A DNA stretch of 64,000 bases from Hirschia maritima DSM 19733 (GCF_000378345.1 NZ_KB899544.1:1054001-1118000), one strand, 5' to 3'. Counted from the first letter of the stretch, positions 51,564 through 60,601 are shown. The notes: generated by a model not told the origin, from the letters alone. Made by a program: numbers and translations.

Positions 51564-52385
51564 ATGACAACAGGAAAACCCACATATAAGAGTATTTTCA
51601 TTTCAGATGTTCACCTTGGCTCGGAAGGATGCCAAGCAGATGCTTTGTGTGAGTTTTTGAAATCCAATACATGTGAAAAGCTGTATCTTGTCGGTGACAT
51701 TATTGATGGTTGGCGGCTTCGGAAAAAGTGGTTTTGGCCGCAAGCTCATACGAATGTAATTCGTCGAATATTGACTGCCGCAAAACGTGATACTGACGTC
51801 ACGTACATAGTCGGAAACCATGATGAATTTCTTCGTGCGTTTCTCGGTTTTGGAATGAGTTTCGGTCATATTGATGTGAAAAACCGGATTACGCATGAAG
51901 GCATTGATGGAAAACGCTATTTGGTTGTCCACGGCGATATGTTTGATGGAATGATGAGAACTGATCGTAAGTGGATCATGTATCTTGGAGACAACGCATA
52001 TAACTTCATGCTGATGGTGAACACTAAGCTCAATCAAGTGCGCAGAAAATTAGGTTTACCCTATTGGTCGTTATCTAATGAACTAAAGAAGAGAACCAAG
52101 AAAGCACTCAATTTCATTCATAGTTTCGAAGAACATGTTGCTGATTATTGTCGTCGTAAAGGCTATGATGGAGCTATTTGCGGTCACATACATGTAGCTG
52201 AAATGCGAGAGATCAACGGCATTACCTACATGAATGATGGGGATTGGGTGGAAAGCTGTACAGCATTAGTTGAACACTTTGATGGTCGTTGGGAGCTTGT
52301 TGAGCATAAACCTGAGTTTATGCGCGCAGACTATAAAAAGACAGAAAAAGTAGTTTCCAAGCCTCTCGCGGAAGTCTCAAATTGA
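51564..52385 (+). CDS. UDP-2,3-diacylglucosamine diphosphatase-like metallophosphoesterase
   Basis: A 273-residue calcineurin-like phosphoesterase of the LpxH-related group. Metal motifs in order: ISDVHLGSEGCQ, LVGDIIDGWRLRK, YIVGNHDEF, VVHGDMFDGM and the C-terminal ICGHIHVAEM followed by YMNDGDWVESC. In E. coli LpxH this fold removes UMP from UDP-diacylglucosamine in lipid A synthesis. Many alphaproteobacteria instead use LpxI, and this longer variant is also seen as an additional paralogue, so the role in lipid A is probable but not certain. It ends two bases from the convergent cobQ gene. Confidence 0.82.
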   Translation: MTTGKPTYKSIFISDVHLGSEGCQADALCEFLKSNTCEKLYLVGDIIDGWRLRKKWFWPQAHTNVIRRILTAAKRDTDVTYIVGNHDEFLRAFLGFGMSFGHIDVKNRITHEGIDGKRYLVVHGDMFDGMMRTDRKWIMYLGDNAYNFMLMVNTKLNQVRRKLGLPYWSLSNELKKRTKKALNFIHSFEEHVADYCRRKGYDGAICGHIHVAEMREINGITYMNDGDWVESCTALVEHFDGRWELVEHKPEFMRADYKKTEKVVSKPLAEVSN

Positions 52386-52387
52386 TC

Positions 52388-53845
52388 CTAACTCGCAATA
52401 TTGAATAGTGCGTCGATATCGATAGCCTGTTCCAATTCATCTGCTAATTTGTCCAATGCCATTTCAGTCGATGCATTGTAATTAAAGCTAGCTGTATTCG
52501 ATGTACCCAGCTGAGATAACCAGGCTTCACGGAATGCATCGCTTGAAAACAGCCCATGAATATATGTTCCTTCCACATTTCCTTGTGGGTTTATAGCTCC
52601 ATCTTTATGATTATTGACGACTGAGAATGGGCGTTGGCAATCTTTTCCATTTGTTTCGCCTGTGTGGATTTCGTATCCTGTAATTGGCATGTTCGAAGCG
52701 GAATGCTCACCTGATACCTGTAGAACGGTTTTTGTCGATTTCATGTTTGTTGTAACAGATAATAGACCCAATCCTGATGCAGAGCCGGAGATACCATCAG
52801 AACCGCGATCATCAGACACTGTATTGCCTAGAATTTGATATCCACCGCAAATACCAAGAACATGGCCTCCATTACGGGCGTGCGCGATGATATCGTGATC
52901 CCAGCCTTGCTTTCTAATGAATTCCAAATCGCCGATTGTGGACTTGGTTCCAAACACAATAATACAATCTGCATCTCGAGGAATGCATTGCCCGGGAGGA
53001 ATCCATTGAAAGTCTACATTGGGATCAAGCCTTAAAGGATCAGCATCATCAAAATTTGCCATGCGAGATAGCATTGGCGCACAAATGCGAATGGAATCTT
53101 TGTTTGAACGGTCTGTAACTATTGAAACGGCATCTTCTGCTGGAAGGTAAGACAGCGCTTTTATCCATGGTATCACACCTAAAGACGGCCAATTAGTCAT
53201 TTTTTCTATGGCGGAAACACCATCGTTAAATAGTGCTGGATCACCTCTGAATTTATTGACGAGGAAGCCTTTTATCATTGCTGAATCTGTCGAGGAGAGC
53301 ACATTTTTAGTTCCCACTAAACTGGCAATTACGCCTCCTTTATCTATATCTCCGATCAAGCAAACGGGAACGTCGGCAGCGGTGGCGAACCCCATGTTTG
53401 CGATGTCACGTTCCCGTAGATTATTCTCCGCTGGACTGCCGGCACCTTCAATGATGATTAAGTCGTGTTTTTGAGACAATCTATTGAAACTTTCCAATAC
53501 CGCTGGAAGAAGAGTATTGCGTTCATCCATGTATTGAGACGCTTCCCTCGTTCCTATCGGGTGACCGTGTACTAAGATTTGAGCGCTGGTATCAGATTGT
53601 GGTTTTATCAAAACCGGATTGAAGTCAGTTTCTAATTCTATTCCCGCCGCTTTTGCTTGAAGGGCCTGCGCGCGACCTATTTCACCCCCATCAGGGCAGG
53701 CGGCTGCATTGTTCGACATATTCTGTGGTTTGAATGGGGCAACTGAAAGGCCTTGGCGTGTAGCTATTCTGCAAAGGCCTGCCACAATAACTGATTTTCC
53801 AACATCCGAGCCAGTGCCCTGCAGCATGAGAGCTTTGGCGGTCAA
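52388..53845 (-). CDS. cobQ: cobyric acid synthase
   Basis: A 485-residue glutamine-dependent amidotransferase that adds four amide groups to adenosylcobyrinic a,c-diamide to give cobyric acid. The N-terminal dethiobiotin-synthetase-like domain has the P-loop LMLQGTGSDVGKSVIVAGLC; the GRAQALQAKAAGIELETDFN segment follows; the C-terminal glutaminase domain has the catalytic cysteine in VLGICGGYQILG near residue 340 and a histidine in GTYIHGLFSSD. It overlaps the btuD stop by four bases, so it is the last gene of the B12 uptake operon. No other corrin-synthesis gene is present in the window. Confidence 0.93.
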   Translation of the reverse strand: MTAKALMLQGTGSDVGKSVIVAGLCRIATRQGLSVAPFKPQNMSNNAAACPDGGEIGRAQALQAKAAGIELETDFNPVLIKPQSDTSAQILVHGHPIGTREASQYMDERNTLLPAVLESFNRLSQKHDLIIIEGAGSPAENNLRERDIANMGFATAADVPVCLIGDIDKGGVIASLVGTKNVLSSTDSAMIKGFLVNKFRGDPALFNDGVSAIEKMTNWPSLGVIPWIKALSYLPAEDAVSIVTDRSNKDSIRICAPMLSRMANFDDADPLRLDPNVDFQWIPPGQCIPRDADCIIVFGTKSTIGDLEFIRKQGWDHDIIAHARNGGHVLGICGGYQILGNTVSDDRGSDGISGSASGLGLLSVTTNMKSTKTVLQVSGEHSASNMPITGYEIHTGETNGKDCQRPFSVVNNHKDGAINPQGNVEGTYIHGLFSSDAFREAWLSQLGTSNTASFNYNASTEMALDKLADELEQAIDIDALFNIAS

Positions 53846-54603
53846 ACTGCACCTTTAATTGTTATACCGCTTCCAACGACTTCAGCGTCTATTTGATAAA
53901 CATCTGCCAGACGTTGAGGAGTAAGCGTTTCCGTGGGGCTTCCATCGGCAACTATCTGTCCATCCTTTAACCAAATAAGACGGTCAGCATACTTTGCCGC
54001 TAGTGATAGATCGTGAAGCACGATCAATGCTCCATTCCCTTGGGCCACATAGCTTTTGAACAAATCGAGCACTTTGTATTGGTGGCGGGGGTCAAGTGCC
54101 GCAACTGGTTCATCCGCAATAATAAGTGGTGCTCGAGAGGCAAAAGTTCGCGCACAATGCACTCGAGCTTTCTCACCTCCTGAAAGTGTGTTCATTCTTC
54201 GGTTGCTAAGGTGTTCGATATCACAAGATGAAATCGCTTCATATACAATATCTCTGTCTTTTGACGTAAGTTTGTTGATATTGCTTCCATAAGCAAAGCG
54301 ACCCAGGGCGACTATATCTTTGACTAATAGAGGCCAAGCGAGTTGCTGCATTTGGGGAAGATAAGCGATTGATTTGGCGCGTATGCTAGGAGGCAAGGCA
54401 GCTACGTCTTCATCATTGAGCTTGGAAGTTCCGGATTGTTTTTTTATCAAGCCCAATGCTGCTCTTAATAGAGTTGTTTTTCCTGAACCATTTGGGCCAA
54501 GTAAAATGGACAATTCACCCGTTCCTATTGATAGTGAAATGTCATTGAGCAAAGGCGTGTTATCAATCTGAACTTTCAGGTCTTGTACTGCTAGCTTAGT
54601 CAT
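53842..54603 (-). CDS. btuD: cobalamin/iron-chelate ABC transporter ATP-binding protein
   Basis: A 253-residue ATPase subunit of the FecE/BtuD/HmuV type. Walker A is GPNGSGKTT near residue 38, the signature motif is LSGGEKARVHCAR near 140 and Walker B is PLIIADEPVAALDPRH. The Q-loop is in AYLPQMQQLAWP. It overlaps btuC by eight bases and cobQ by four, so it is part of a tightly coupled operon. Cobalamin rather than siderophore substrate follows from the upstream riboswitch and cobQ. Confidence 0.9.
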   Translation of the reverse strand: MTKLAVQDLKVQIDNTPLLNDISLSIGTGELSILLGPNGSGKTTLLRAALGLIKKQSGTSKLNDEDVAALPPSIRAKSIAYLPQMQQLAWPLLVKDIVALGRFAYGSNINKLTSKDRDIVYEAISSCDIEHLSNRRMNTLSGGEKARVHCARTFASRAPLIIADEPVAALDPRHQYKVLDLFKSYVAQGNGALIVLHDLSLAAKYADRLIWLKDGQIVADGSPTETLTPQRLADVYQIDAEVVGSGITIKGAV

Positions 54604-55588
54604 TGGTTCTACCCCGATGTATTGCTATCCAGATGAATGCCGGTGCGCCAATCAAGGCTGCGACAACGCCAAGTTTTAATTCGTTTTGTGTAGGTGCGAT
54701 CCGGATTAATATATCTGCAACTGCTAAGAAAACGCCTGCTAAGAGTGCTGAGGGTAAGATTGACCTAGCAGGATCATATTGTACGAAGGGTCGAACTAAA
54801 TGGGGGGCTACAATACCAACAAACCCAATAGCGCCGGCAATTGAAACCGATGCACCGGTTGCCAGTCCTGCACCTACAACAACAAATAATCTTTGACGGG
54901 CCAGATTGAGACCTAATCCACTTGCGGCTTCTTCCCCCAAAGTTAACGCTGACAATCCATGTCGTGTGAGAAAAAGAATTGCGAAACCTAACAGCATAAA
55001 TGGAGCTGATAGTAGTACGTCGTCCATACTGCGATTTGCGACTGAACCGAGCATCCAATTGATCATATCGGATAAGGCGAAGGGGTTGGGAGCCATATTC
55101 ATCAACAGGCTCATGAAGGCAGCGGATAGGCTGGATATACCAACTCCGACTAGAATTAGTGTAACGACCGATTGAGTTCGAATGGCCGTGAAAGCCAAAA
55201 TACTTGTCGCAATTAGAGCTCCAACAATTGAGAATATGGGAAGAGCTATGGGAGATATTGCCGTCATCCCGTAGTAAATTGAGAAAGTTGCAGCAAGAGA
55301 AGAACAGGTGGTGACGCCCAATACGCCAGGCTCTGCAAGAGGATTACGCAAGAGCCCCTGCAGCGCAGCTCCACTAGCTCCTAAAGCCATACCTACAAGG
55401 ACAGCGCATAGGGTTCGGGGAAGTCGTATTTGCCAAATGACTATCTGGTCGCCAATACTGCCATTGCCCGTGAGACCTCCAATTATTCGATCAACGCCCA
55501 TGGGGGTAGATCCGAGCATGCACCCGCAAAACAAAGTCAGGAAAATCGCAAAAACAAGAATGGGGGTTAGCAGATTGTCTTTAGTCAT
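54596..55588 (-). CDS. btuC: cobalamin ABC transporter permease
   Basis: A 330-residue FecCD/BtuC-type permease with about ten membrane segments. Seen: the N-terminal hydrophobic segment ILVFAIFLTLFCGCMLG, RLPRTLCAVLVGMALGASGA and LLRNPLAEPGVLGVTTCSSL near residue 90, and SIAGAIGFVGIVAPHLVRPF near residue 250, all diagnostic for the family. It forms the inner-membrane channel that works with BtuD and BtuF. It overlaps both neighbours by eight bases, indicating translational coupling. Confidence 0.92.
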   Translation of the reverse strand: MTKDNLLTPILVFAIFLTLFCGCMLGSTPMGVDRIIGGLTGNGSIGDQIVIWQIRLPRTLCAVLVGMALGASGAALQGLLRNPLAEPGVLGVTTCSSLAATFSIYYGMTAISPIALPIFSIVGALIATSILAFTAIRTQSVVTLILVGVGISSLSAAFMSLLMNMAPNPFALSDMINWMLGSVANRSMDDVLLSAPFMLLGFAILFLTRHGLSALTLGEEAASGLGLNLARQRLFVVVGAGLATGASVSIAGAIGFVGIVAPHLVRPFVQYDPARSILPSALLAGVFLAVADILIRIAPTQNELKLGVVAALIGAPAFIWIAIHRGRTND

Positions 55589-56426
55589 CAGATTCTGCCT
55601 TTGTTAGTGAAAGGGCTTCAATAGCGTCTACTAGAAACCAACTTCCACAAGTGGTCCAGGCACCTTCCAGCATGGTTGTTGGAAGGTCTTCGATTTGTTT
55701 TTTGGCAATAGGATGACGCATAGCGCTCCACGCTCCGAGCCTAGCTGAACTACCTTCGAAAATGGCAACCGCAACAGCATCAGGTTGTTCATAAGCTAAC
55801 CGTTCCAACGGAAGCGATTGCCAGCCGGGTTGAGTTTGAAAATTTTCATAGTTACCCGCGAGAAGCATTTGATGAACAAGAGACCCCGGGCCGGTCGTGA
55901 CACCTGAAGAAGTCATATACAATGCGGTTTCTGTAGACGAAGAAATGGGAATAGAGGCTAACCTCTTTTGCATTTCCCGAACCAAAGCAACGCCTTTTTC
56001 ACTTTCGCCCAATCCATCAGCCATTTGTTGTATGACACGTTCAATGTCATCAAGATTACTTGCCCAACCAATATTTAAGACGGGAATTCCAGCTTGTTCA
56101 AAAAAATGGGCTGCATTGGGGCCGCCGCCGTAAGAACGAACAATGAGATCGGGTTTTTGAAGAATGACATCTTCTGCCCAAGGTCGAATACTTGGAATAT
56201 CTTCAGCCTCGTTGCGCATGTAAGAGAAGCTCTTTTTTGCATCTGGAGACACTGCAAGTATACGATGCGGATCAACAAACTTAAGGACATATTGATCCGC
56301 ACAATAATCAAGGCTGACAATCCTTTGTGGTCTGTCATTATCTTGTCCTTCGACCAGTTGTTCACTTGAGGGTGAGCAAGCCGTAGAGAGACAAAGAAAT
56401 GTTAGAAGGATTGCCAGACTTTTCAT
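55581..56426 (-). CDS. btuF: cobalamin-binding periplasmic lipoprotein
   Basis: A 281-residue substrate-binding protein of the BtuF/FhuD class III type. A lipoprotein signal ends in LCLSTAC, giving a lipid-anchored protein, then a class III fold: RIVSLDYCADQYVLKF near residue 36, KPDLIVRSYGGG near 110 and the GIPVLNIGWASNLDDIERVI segment. The short central linker helix of this class is present. The anchored form, rather than free periplasmic BtuF, is unremarkable in alphaproteobacteria. It is between btuB and btuC in the operon. Confidence 0.88.
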   Translation of the reverse strand: MKSLAILLTFLCLSTACSPSSEQLVEGQDNDRPQRIVSLDYCADQYVLKFVDPHRILAVSPDAKKSFSYMRNEAEDIPSIRPWAEDVILQKPDLIVRSYGGGPNAAHFFEQAGIPVLNIGWASNLDDIERVIQQMADGLGESEKGVALVREMQKRLASIPISSSTETALYMTSSGVTTGPGSLVHQMLLAGNYENFQTQPGWQSLPLERLAYEQPDAVAVAIFEGSSARLGAWSAMRHPIAKKQIEDLPTTMLEGAWTTCGSWFLVDAIEALSLTKAESDD

Positions 56427-56431
56427 TTTTA

Positions 56432-58336
56432 CTACCTCAAACGGAGACCAACAAAGCCACCGATTCCAGTCGAGTGGTAACCGAAGATATCTTGAGCTTT
56501 TTCGTCAAGAAGATTTTCGCCTCGCAAAGTAACTGATAGTCTATCTGAAACTGGAATTTCTACATTCGCTGACACAAGCGAATAAGCATCTAAATCGACA
56601 TCAGTTGCTGGGAAAGTACCAAAATTTTTGTCTTTTTGTTCCCCAACATAGTCAATTGCCAAGCCTGCTCTTAGACCATCGATGTTTTCAGACTGCCAGC
56701 CCAGAGATAGGCTTGCTGTTTGATCTGGTACGCGGATTTCATCTTCTCCAGAATCATTTTCTGATGTGATATCAGAAAAAGCAGTGGTTAAATTTAGTGA
56801 ATCCATGATTTGCCAATCAAGTGCAAACTCAACACCAGAACGAGAGCTGTCACCGGTTCTGTTCAGTGCAGTTGAATTGAATGCAAATGTGTCTGGGTTG
56901 AAGGAGAAACTTGTATAGATTTCGTCTTCAAGGTCAGCTTCAAAGTATGTCAAACTGGCTGTGATGGGGCCCAATATTTGATCATAGCCTACTTCCCAAC
57001 TTTGAGATTTTTCAGGTTTTAGATCAGGGTTTCCGACAAAACTTGCTGGGGTGAAACCAAACTGCTCAGTAAATGTTGGGTTTTTAACACCTGTTCCCAC
57101 GCTAGCGCGAACTTTACCGTCAATTGGTAGGTTATAGGCAGCACCAACACGCCAAGTCGTTGCATCCTCAAACTTGTCTTGGTTGTCGTCACGGCGGATA
57201 GATGCGTTTAAAATAAAGTCATGCAGACGAGTTAGAACTTCTGTTCCAAAGCCTAGTGTTTTGAAGTCTTGCTGTTGGTTCGGGTCACCAAAAGCTGTGC
57301 TTGTATCAACACGTTCATATTCCGTTTTTTCCCAGTCCAGAATACCAGTCACTGTAACGGACTTAAGGGCAGAACCGAATTTGTATGATGGCAGGTATGC
57401 TAGTTTATAGCGTTTACCGTCAGTTTCATTTTGAAAAACACCATCATGTTGCGTATTGATTGTAACTTGGTTGAAGCTTGCACGGGCATTGTGTTTGATC
57501 CCGGCTGCGTCAGCCTCCAAAGCAAAACCGACTATATACTGATCAGTTTCGCTAGAGCGATCTACATCGTTTAGAAAGCCATCAAAATCGGTATCTGAAT
57601 CAAAATCTACTTCTGCATTTCTATAACCAAGAAGACTGGACAATTCCCAATTGTCTGACGGTGAAAGTGACCCATAAACCGTGTAGGCCTGATCTTGGGA
57701 ACCATCTTTTTGACCACCATTTCCTGATGTATCTACGCCATCTGATTTGAATGTAGATGCATTGAAACCAATATTTCCAAGATCATTATTGCCGGAAATG
57801 TTTACGTTTCCACGATAGCTATCGAATGAGCCAACTTCGATTTGTCCTTCGCCGCCTTGAGCGTCACGATCAGTCGTTACAGCGATAACCCCACCAATAG
57901 CACCGGAACCATAAATGGATGATTGTTCACCGCGAGCTATTTCGACGCGGTCTACATTCAAACCAGACCAAAGACCAAAGTTGGTTTCTCCACCAACTGG
58001 GCTAGAAACTTCAATGCCATCTACTAGAAGCATTGTGTGGTTTCCTTCACCGCCGCGAACACGAATTTGAGTGAGGCCACCTTGTGCGCCAGCTCTGGAA
58101 ATTCCCAAACCAGGAACTAGACGTAGCTGATCTGCTATCAAGGTTGAGTTTCGAAGATTGAGAGCTTCTGCATCAATTATAGAGAAGCTAGATGTAACTT
58201 CCTCTATGGATAGTGCACGTGTGCTTGTGACCAAAATTGTGTCTTGTGTGGATTGGTCAACGTCAGCTTCTTGGGCGATAGCAGCCGGCAGTAGGGTCGC
58301 TGCAGCTGCGCTGAGGAGGGCTGTTTTATAGTTCAT
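56432..58336 (-). CDS. btuB: cobalamin TonB-dependent receptor
   Basis: A 634-residue TonB-dependent outer-membrane receptor. A signal peptide ends near AIAQ, the TonB box is close to DTILVTSTRAL, the plug carries GGLTQIRVRGGEGNHTMLLV and the VDRVEIARGEQSSIYGSGAI segment with GGVIAVTT, and the barrel ends with FGYHSTGIGGFVGLRLR. Layout and length match BtuB. A cobalamin riboswitch precedes it on the same strand, which independently identifies the ligand. It is first in the operon btuB-btuF-btuC-btuD-cobQ, with only five bases to btuF. Confidence 0.9.
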   Translation of the reverse strand: MNYKTALLSAAAATLLPAAIAQEADVDQSTQDTILVTSTRALSIEEVTSSFSIIDAEALNLRNSTLIADQLRLVPGLGISRAGAQGGLTQIRVRGGEGNHTMLLVDGIEVSSPVGGETNFGLWSGLNVDRVEIARGEQSSIYGSGAIGGVIAVTTDRDAQGGEGQIEVGSFDSYRGNVNISGNNDLGNIGFNASTFKSDGVDTSGNGGQKDGSQDQAYTVYGSLSPSDNWELSSLLGYRNAEVDFDSDTDFDGFLNDVDRSSETDQYIVGFALEADAAGIKHNARASFNQVTINTQHDGVFQNETDGKRYKLAYLPSYKFGSALKSVTVTGILDWEKTEYERVDTSTAFGDPNQQQDFKTLGFGTEVLTRLHDFILNASIRRDDNQDKFEDATTWRVGAAYNLPIDGKVRASVGTGVKNPTFTEQFGFTPASFVGNPDLKPEKSQSWEVGYDQILGPITASLTYFEADLEDEIYTSFSFNPDTFAFNSTALNRTGDSSRSGVEFALDWQIMDSLNLTTAFSDITSENDSGEDEIRVPDQTASLSLGWQSENIDGLRAGLAIDYVGEQKDKNFGTFPATDVDLDAYSLVSANVEIPVSDRLSVTLRGENLLDEKAQDIFGYHSTGIGGFVGLRLR

Positions 58337-58358
58337 AACTTTTAGTCCAAAGCACTTC

Positions 58359-58481
58359 GCCGTCTGAAAGAGCGCTTTTTATAACGATATGATTGGCTTC
58401 CTCTGTTGGAGGCAGACGGCCAAGCTATTTGATTTATCGTTACAAAGAAGAGGCACGCTCTTCCGCCTTCCAAGCCTCTTC
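58359..58481 (-). promoter_or_regulatory. candidate expression platform between the B12 riboswitch and btuB
   Basis: Two complementary pairs lie between the aptamer and btuB. On the minus strand GAAGAGGC (58481-58474) pairs with GCCTCTTC (58454-58447), then TTTGT, a terminator-like stem with a poor T-run. Further down GCCGTCTG (58420-58413) pairs with CAGACGGC (58366-58359), about 20 bases before the btuB ATG at 58336. Either could switch transcription or mask the start; which one operates is inferred. Confidence 0.5.
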
Positions 58482-58501
58482 CCGAGCCTAAGACGAACGA
58501 T

Positions 58502-58670
58502 GCGATGGCAGGTTTCCTGACTTACCGATCTTTGCTGATGATCGTCTTCCCAAGGCGTTACACTCTCAGTGACTTAATGATCATCCGCTTCTGGTATACA
58601 GTTACGGGTATAGTGTTGGATTCTCACCAACTTCCCTCTTAGCTTTCGTATAAAAAGCACCATCTGCGAC
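58502..58670 (-). ncRNA. cobalamin riboswitch
   Basis: The B12 box reads AGTCAGGAAACCTGCC on the minus strand (58522-58507), matching the consensus AG-N-CAGGAAACCTGCC. Upstream on the same strand are the other aptamer hallmarks in order: GATGGTGC (58664-58657), AAGAGGGAA, GGTGAGAATCC and CCCGTAACTG. GATGG at the 5' end can pair with CCATC at the 3' end as the closing stem. Adenosylcobalamin or a related cobamide should bind and lower expression of btuB and the downstream genes. It accounts for part of the 477-base gap between btuB and the GMC gene; the remaining 140 bases must hold divergent promoters, which I could not place. Confidence 0.92.
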
Positions 58671-58813
58671 GGCTTATGCTGCAATTGCGAAGAGAAGTCA
58701 AATGACGCAACGTGATGTTTACAGTTCGTAAAATTGTGTTCACCACTTTCTATAAAGTGCATTAAGCGCATGCTGTCATGTGGTTTGAACAATTCGTGTT
58801 GAGTGGGGTTTTG

Positions 58814-60430
58814 ATGAGCAAATTTGATTACATTATCGTTGGTGGTGGATCAGCCGGTTGTGTGTTGGCATCGCGCTTGTCTGAAGACCCTAGAAACAGA
58901 GTGTGTTTGTTAGAAGCAGGTGGCGCTGGTAAAAGCGTGTTTGTGAGAGCGCCTGCGGGTATCGTTGCTATGGTACGGGGAAAACCTCCCATCAATAACT
59001 GGGCATTAAAAACGGTTCCTCAAAAGGGGCTTAATGGCAGAACGGGGTTTCAACCCAGAGGTAAGGCGCTAGGTGGCTCAAGTGCGATCAACGCTATGCT
59101 GTATGTCAGAGGACATAAAACAGATTACGATGAATGGGCTCAGTTAGGCTGTACAGGCTGGTCTTTCGAAGATGTACTTCCATATTTCAAAAAAGCTGAA
59201 CGGAACGAACGTGGTACTGATGGTCTTCATGGAAATTCAGGACCATTAGCCGTTTGCGATCAGAGAGAGCCAAGGGAAATTACTAACGCATTTGTTCGTG
59301 CTGGAAACGAATTACAATTTCCGACTAACAACGATTTCAATGGTTCCGATCAAGAAGGAATGGGCGTTTATCAGGTTACCCAGTTTTTCGATGATGAGAA
59401 AAATGGCCAAAGGTGTTCGGCTGCTGCGGCCTATTTGCACCCAGTGATGAATAGGCCAAACCTGGAAGTAAAAACCGGTGCAAAAGTCCACAAAATACTG
59501 TTTGAAGGCAAAGTTGCAACTGGTGTAAGATTTGAGCAAAAAGGAACAGTGCAAGAAGTTTTCGCTGGAAACGAAGTGCTCTTATCCGGTGGAGCTTTTC
59601 ATTCACCTCAGGTTTTGATGTTGTCCGGAGTTGGGAACGGCCAAGAGTTATTCAACTTAGGAATAGATGTCGTCCATGATTTGCCCGGTGTAGGCGAAAA
59701 CCTGCAGGATCATTTAGATACAACTCTCGCATATTCATCGAAGTCTGCTGATGTTTTTGGAATAGGTGTTATGCCGTCCCTTAAAATTGGTCGAGAATTT
59801 GTGAAATGGTTGGCTGGAAAGGGCGGTTTGATATCTAGCCCTATGGCCGAAGGAGGCGCATTTTTAAAAACTGATAACAGTTTGAATAAACCGGATATTC
59901 AACTGCATTTTGTTATCGCTGTTGTTGATGATCATGGTAGGAAATTGCATTGGGGAAATGGTTATTCTTGTCACGTTTGTCAGTTGCGCCCTTACTCGCG
60001 TGGAAATGTAAAGCTAGGATCATCAAATCCTAATGATGCCCCACTAATTGATCCTGGATTTCTGAGCGATGAGCGTGATCTAAAGGTTATGATCAAAGGC
60101 GCAAAGTTGACCAAAGACATTATGTCTGCACCAGCAATGAAACCTTATCTAAAAGAGGATAAACTGACTCAAGGAATTGAAACGGATTCTCAATGGGAAG
60201 AGTTCATTCGTTCAAGGTCGGATACTATTTATCATCCAGTGGGAACATGCAAAATGGGGGGAGATGATATGTCGGTTGTAGACCCTTCTTTGAGGGTAAA
60301 AGGCGTGGAGAATATACGTGTTGTTGATGCTTCTATAATGCCGACCCTTATAGGTGGAAACACGAATGCTCCAACGATCATGATAGCTGAAAAAGCTGCA
60401 GACATGATCCTCTCGGATCGCCTAGCTTAG
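58814..60430 (+). CDS. GMC family oxidoreductase, choline/alcohol dehydrogenase-like
   Basis: A 538-residue FAD-dependent glucose-methanol-choline family oxidoreductase. The FAD motif DYIIVGGGSAGCVLASRLSE begins at residue 4, FQPRGKALGGSSAINAMLYV near 80 contacts FAD, LSGGAFHSPQVLMLSGVG is the second signature near 260, and the catalytic His is in IYHPVGTCKMGGD near 475 with a conserved asparagine/proline-rich end (GGNTNAPTIMIAEKAADMI). The ATG at 58814 is chosen over 58778 because it begins right at the FAD motif with a GTGGGG ribosome site. Substrates in this subfamily are alcohols such as choline, polyethylene glycol or aliphatic alcohols; the context does not decide. Confidence 0.9.
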   Translation: MSKFDYIIVGGGSAGCVLASRLSEDPRNRVCLLEAGGAGKSVFVRAPAGIVAMVRGKPPINNWALKTVPQKGLNGRTGFQPRGKALGGSSAINAMLYVRGHKTDYDEWAQLGCTGWSFEDVLPYFKKAERNERGTDGLHGNSGPLAVCDQREPREITNAFVRAGNELQFPTNNDFNGSDQEGMGVYQVTQFFDDEKNGQRCSAAAAYLHPVMNRPNLEVKTGAKVHKILFEGKVATGVRFEQKGTVQEVFAGNEVLLSGGAFHSPQVLMLSGVGNGQELFNLGIDVVHDLPGVGENLQDHLDTTLAYSSKSADVFGIGVMPSLKIGREFVKWLAGKGGLISSPMAEGGAFLKTDNSLNKPDIQLHFVIAVVDDHGRKLHWGNGYSCHVCQLRPYSRGNVKLGSSNPNDAPLIDPGFLSDERDLKVMIKGAKLTKDIMSAPAMKPYLKEDKLTQGIETDSQWEEFIRSRSDTIYHPVGTCKMGGDDMSVVDPSLRVKGVENIRVVDASIMPTLIGGNTNAPTIMIAEKAADMILSDRLA

Positions 60431-60546
60431 GGGGTTGCCAATTCCTGTTTTGGATTGAGAAGACAATTCTCAAATGAGATATCATATCCAATTATATTTA
60501 AAAGTGGTTGAAAAAGCACATAATCATTCTTGTATTTTGAAATCAT

Positions 60547-60587
60547 GAAATGTTATACAGTAACAACTTTGTTGTAATGATTGTTAC
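60547..60587. promoter_or_regulatory. tandem Zur-like sites upstream of the zinc-type genes
   Basis: GTTATACAGTAAC (60552-60564) and GTAATGATTGTTAC (60574-60587) are two dyads 22 bases apart start to start. The left arm GAAATGTTATA (60547-60557) equals a half-site of the E. coli Zur consensus as I recall it. They lie just before the small CxxC protein gene and the ZnuD-like receptor. Regulation by Zur is inferred. Confidence 0.5.
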
Positions 60588-60601
60588 TGGATCTCTGTTT
60601 A

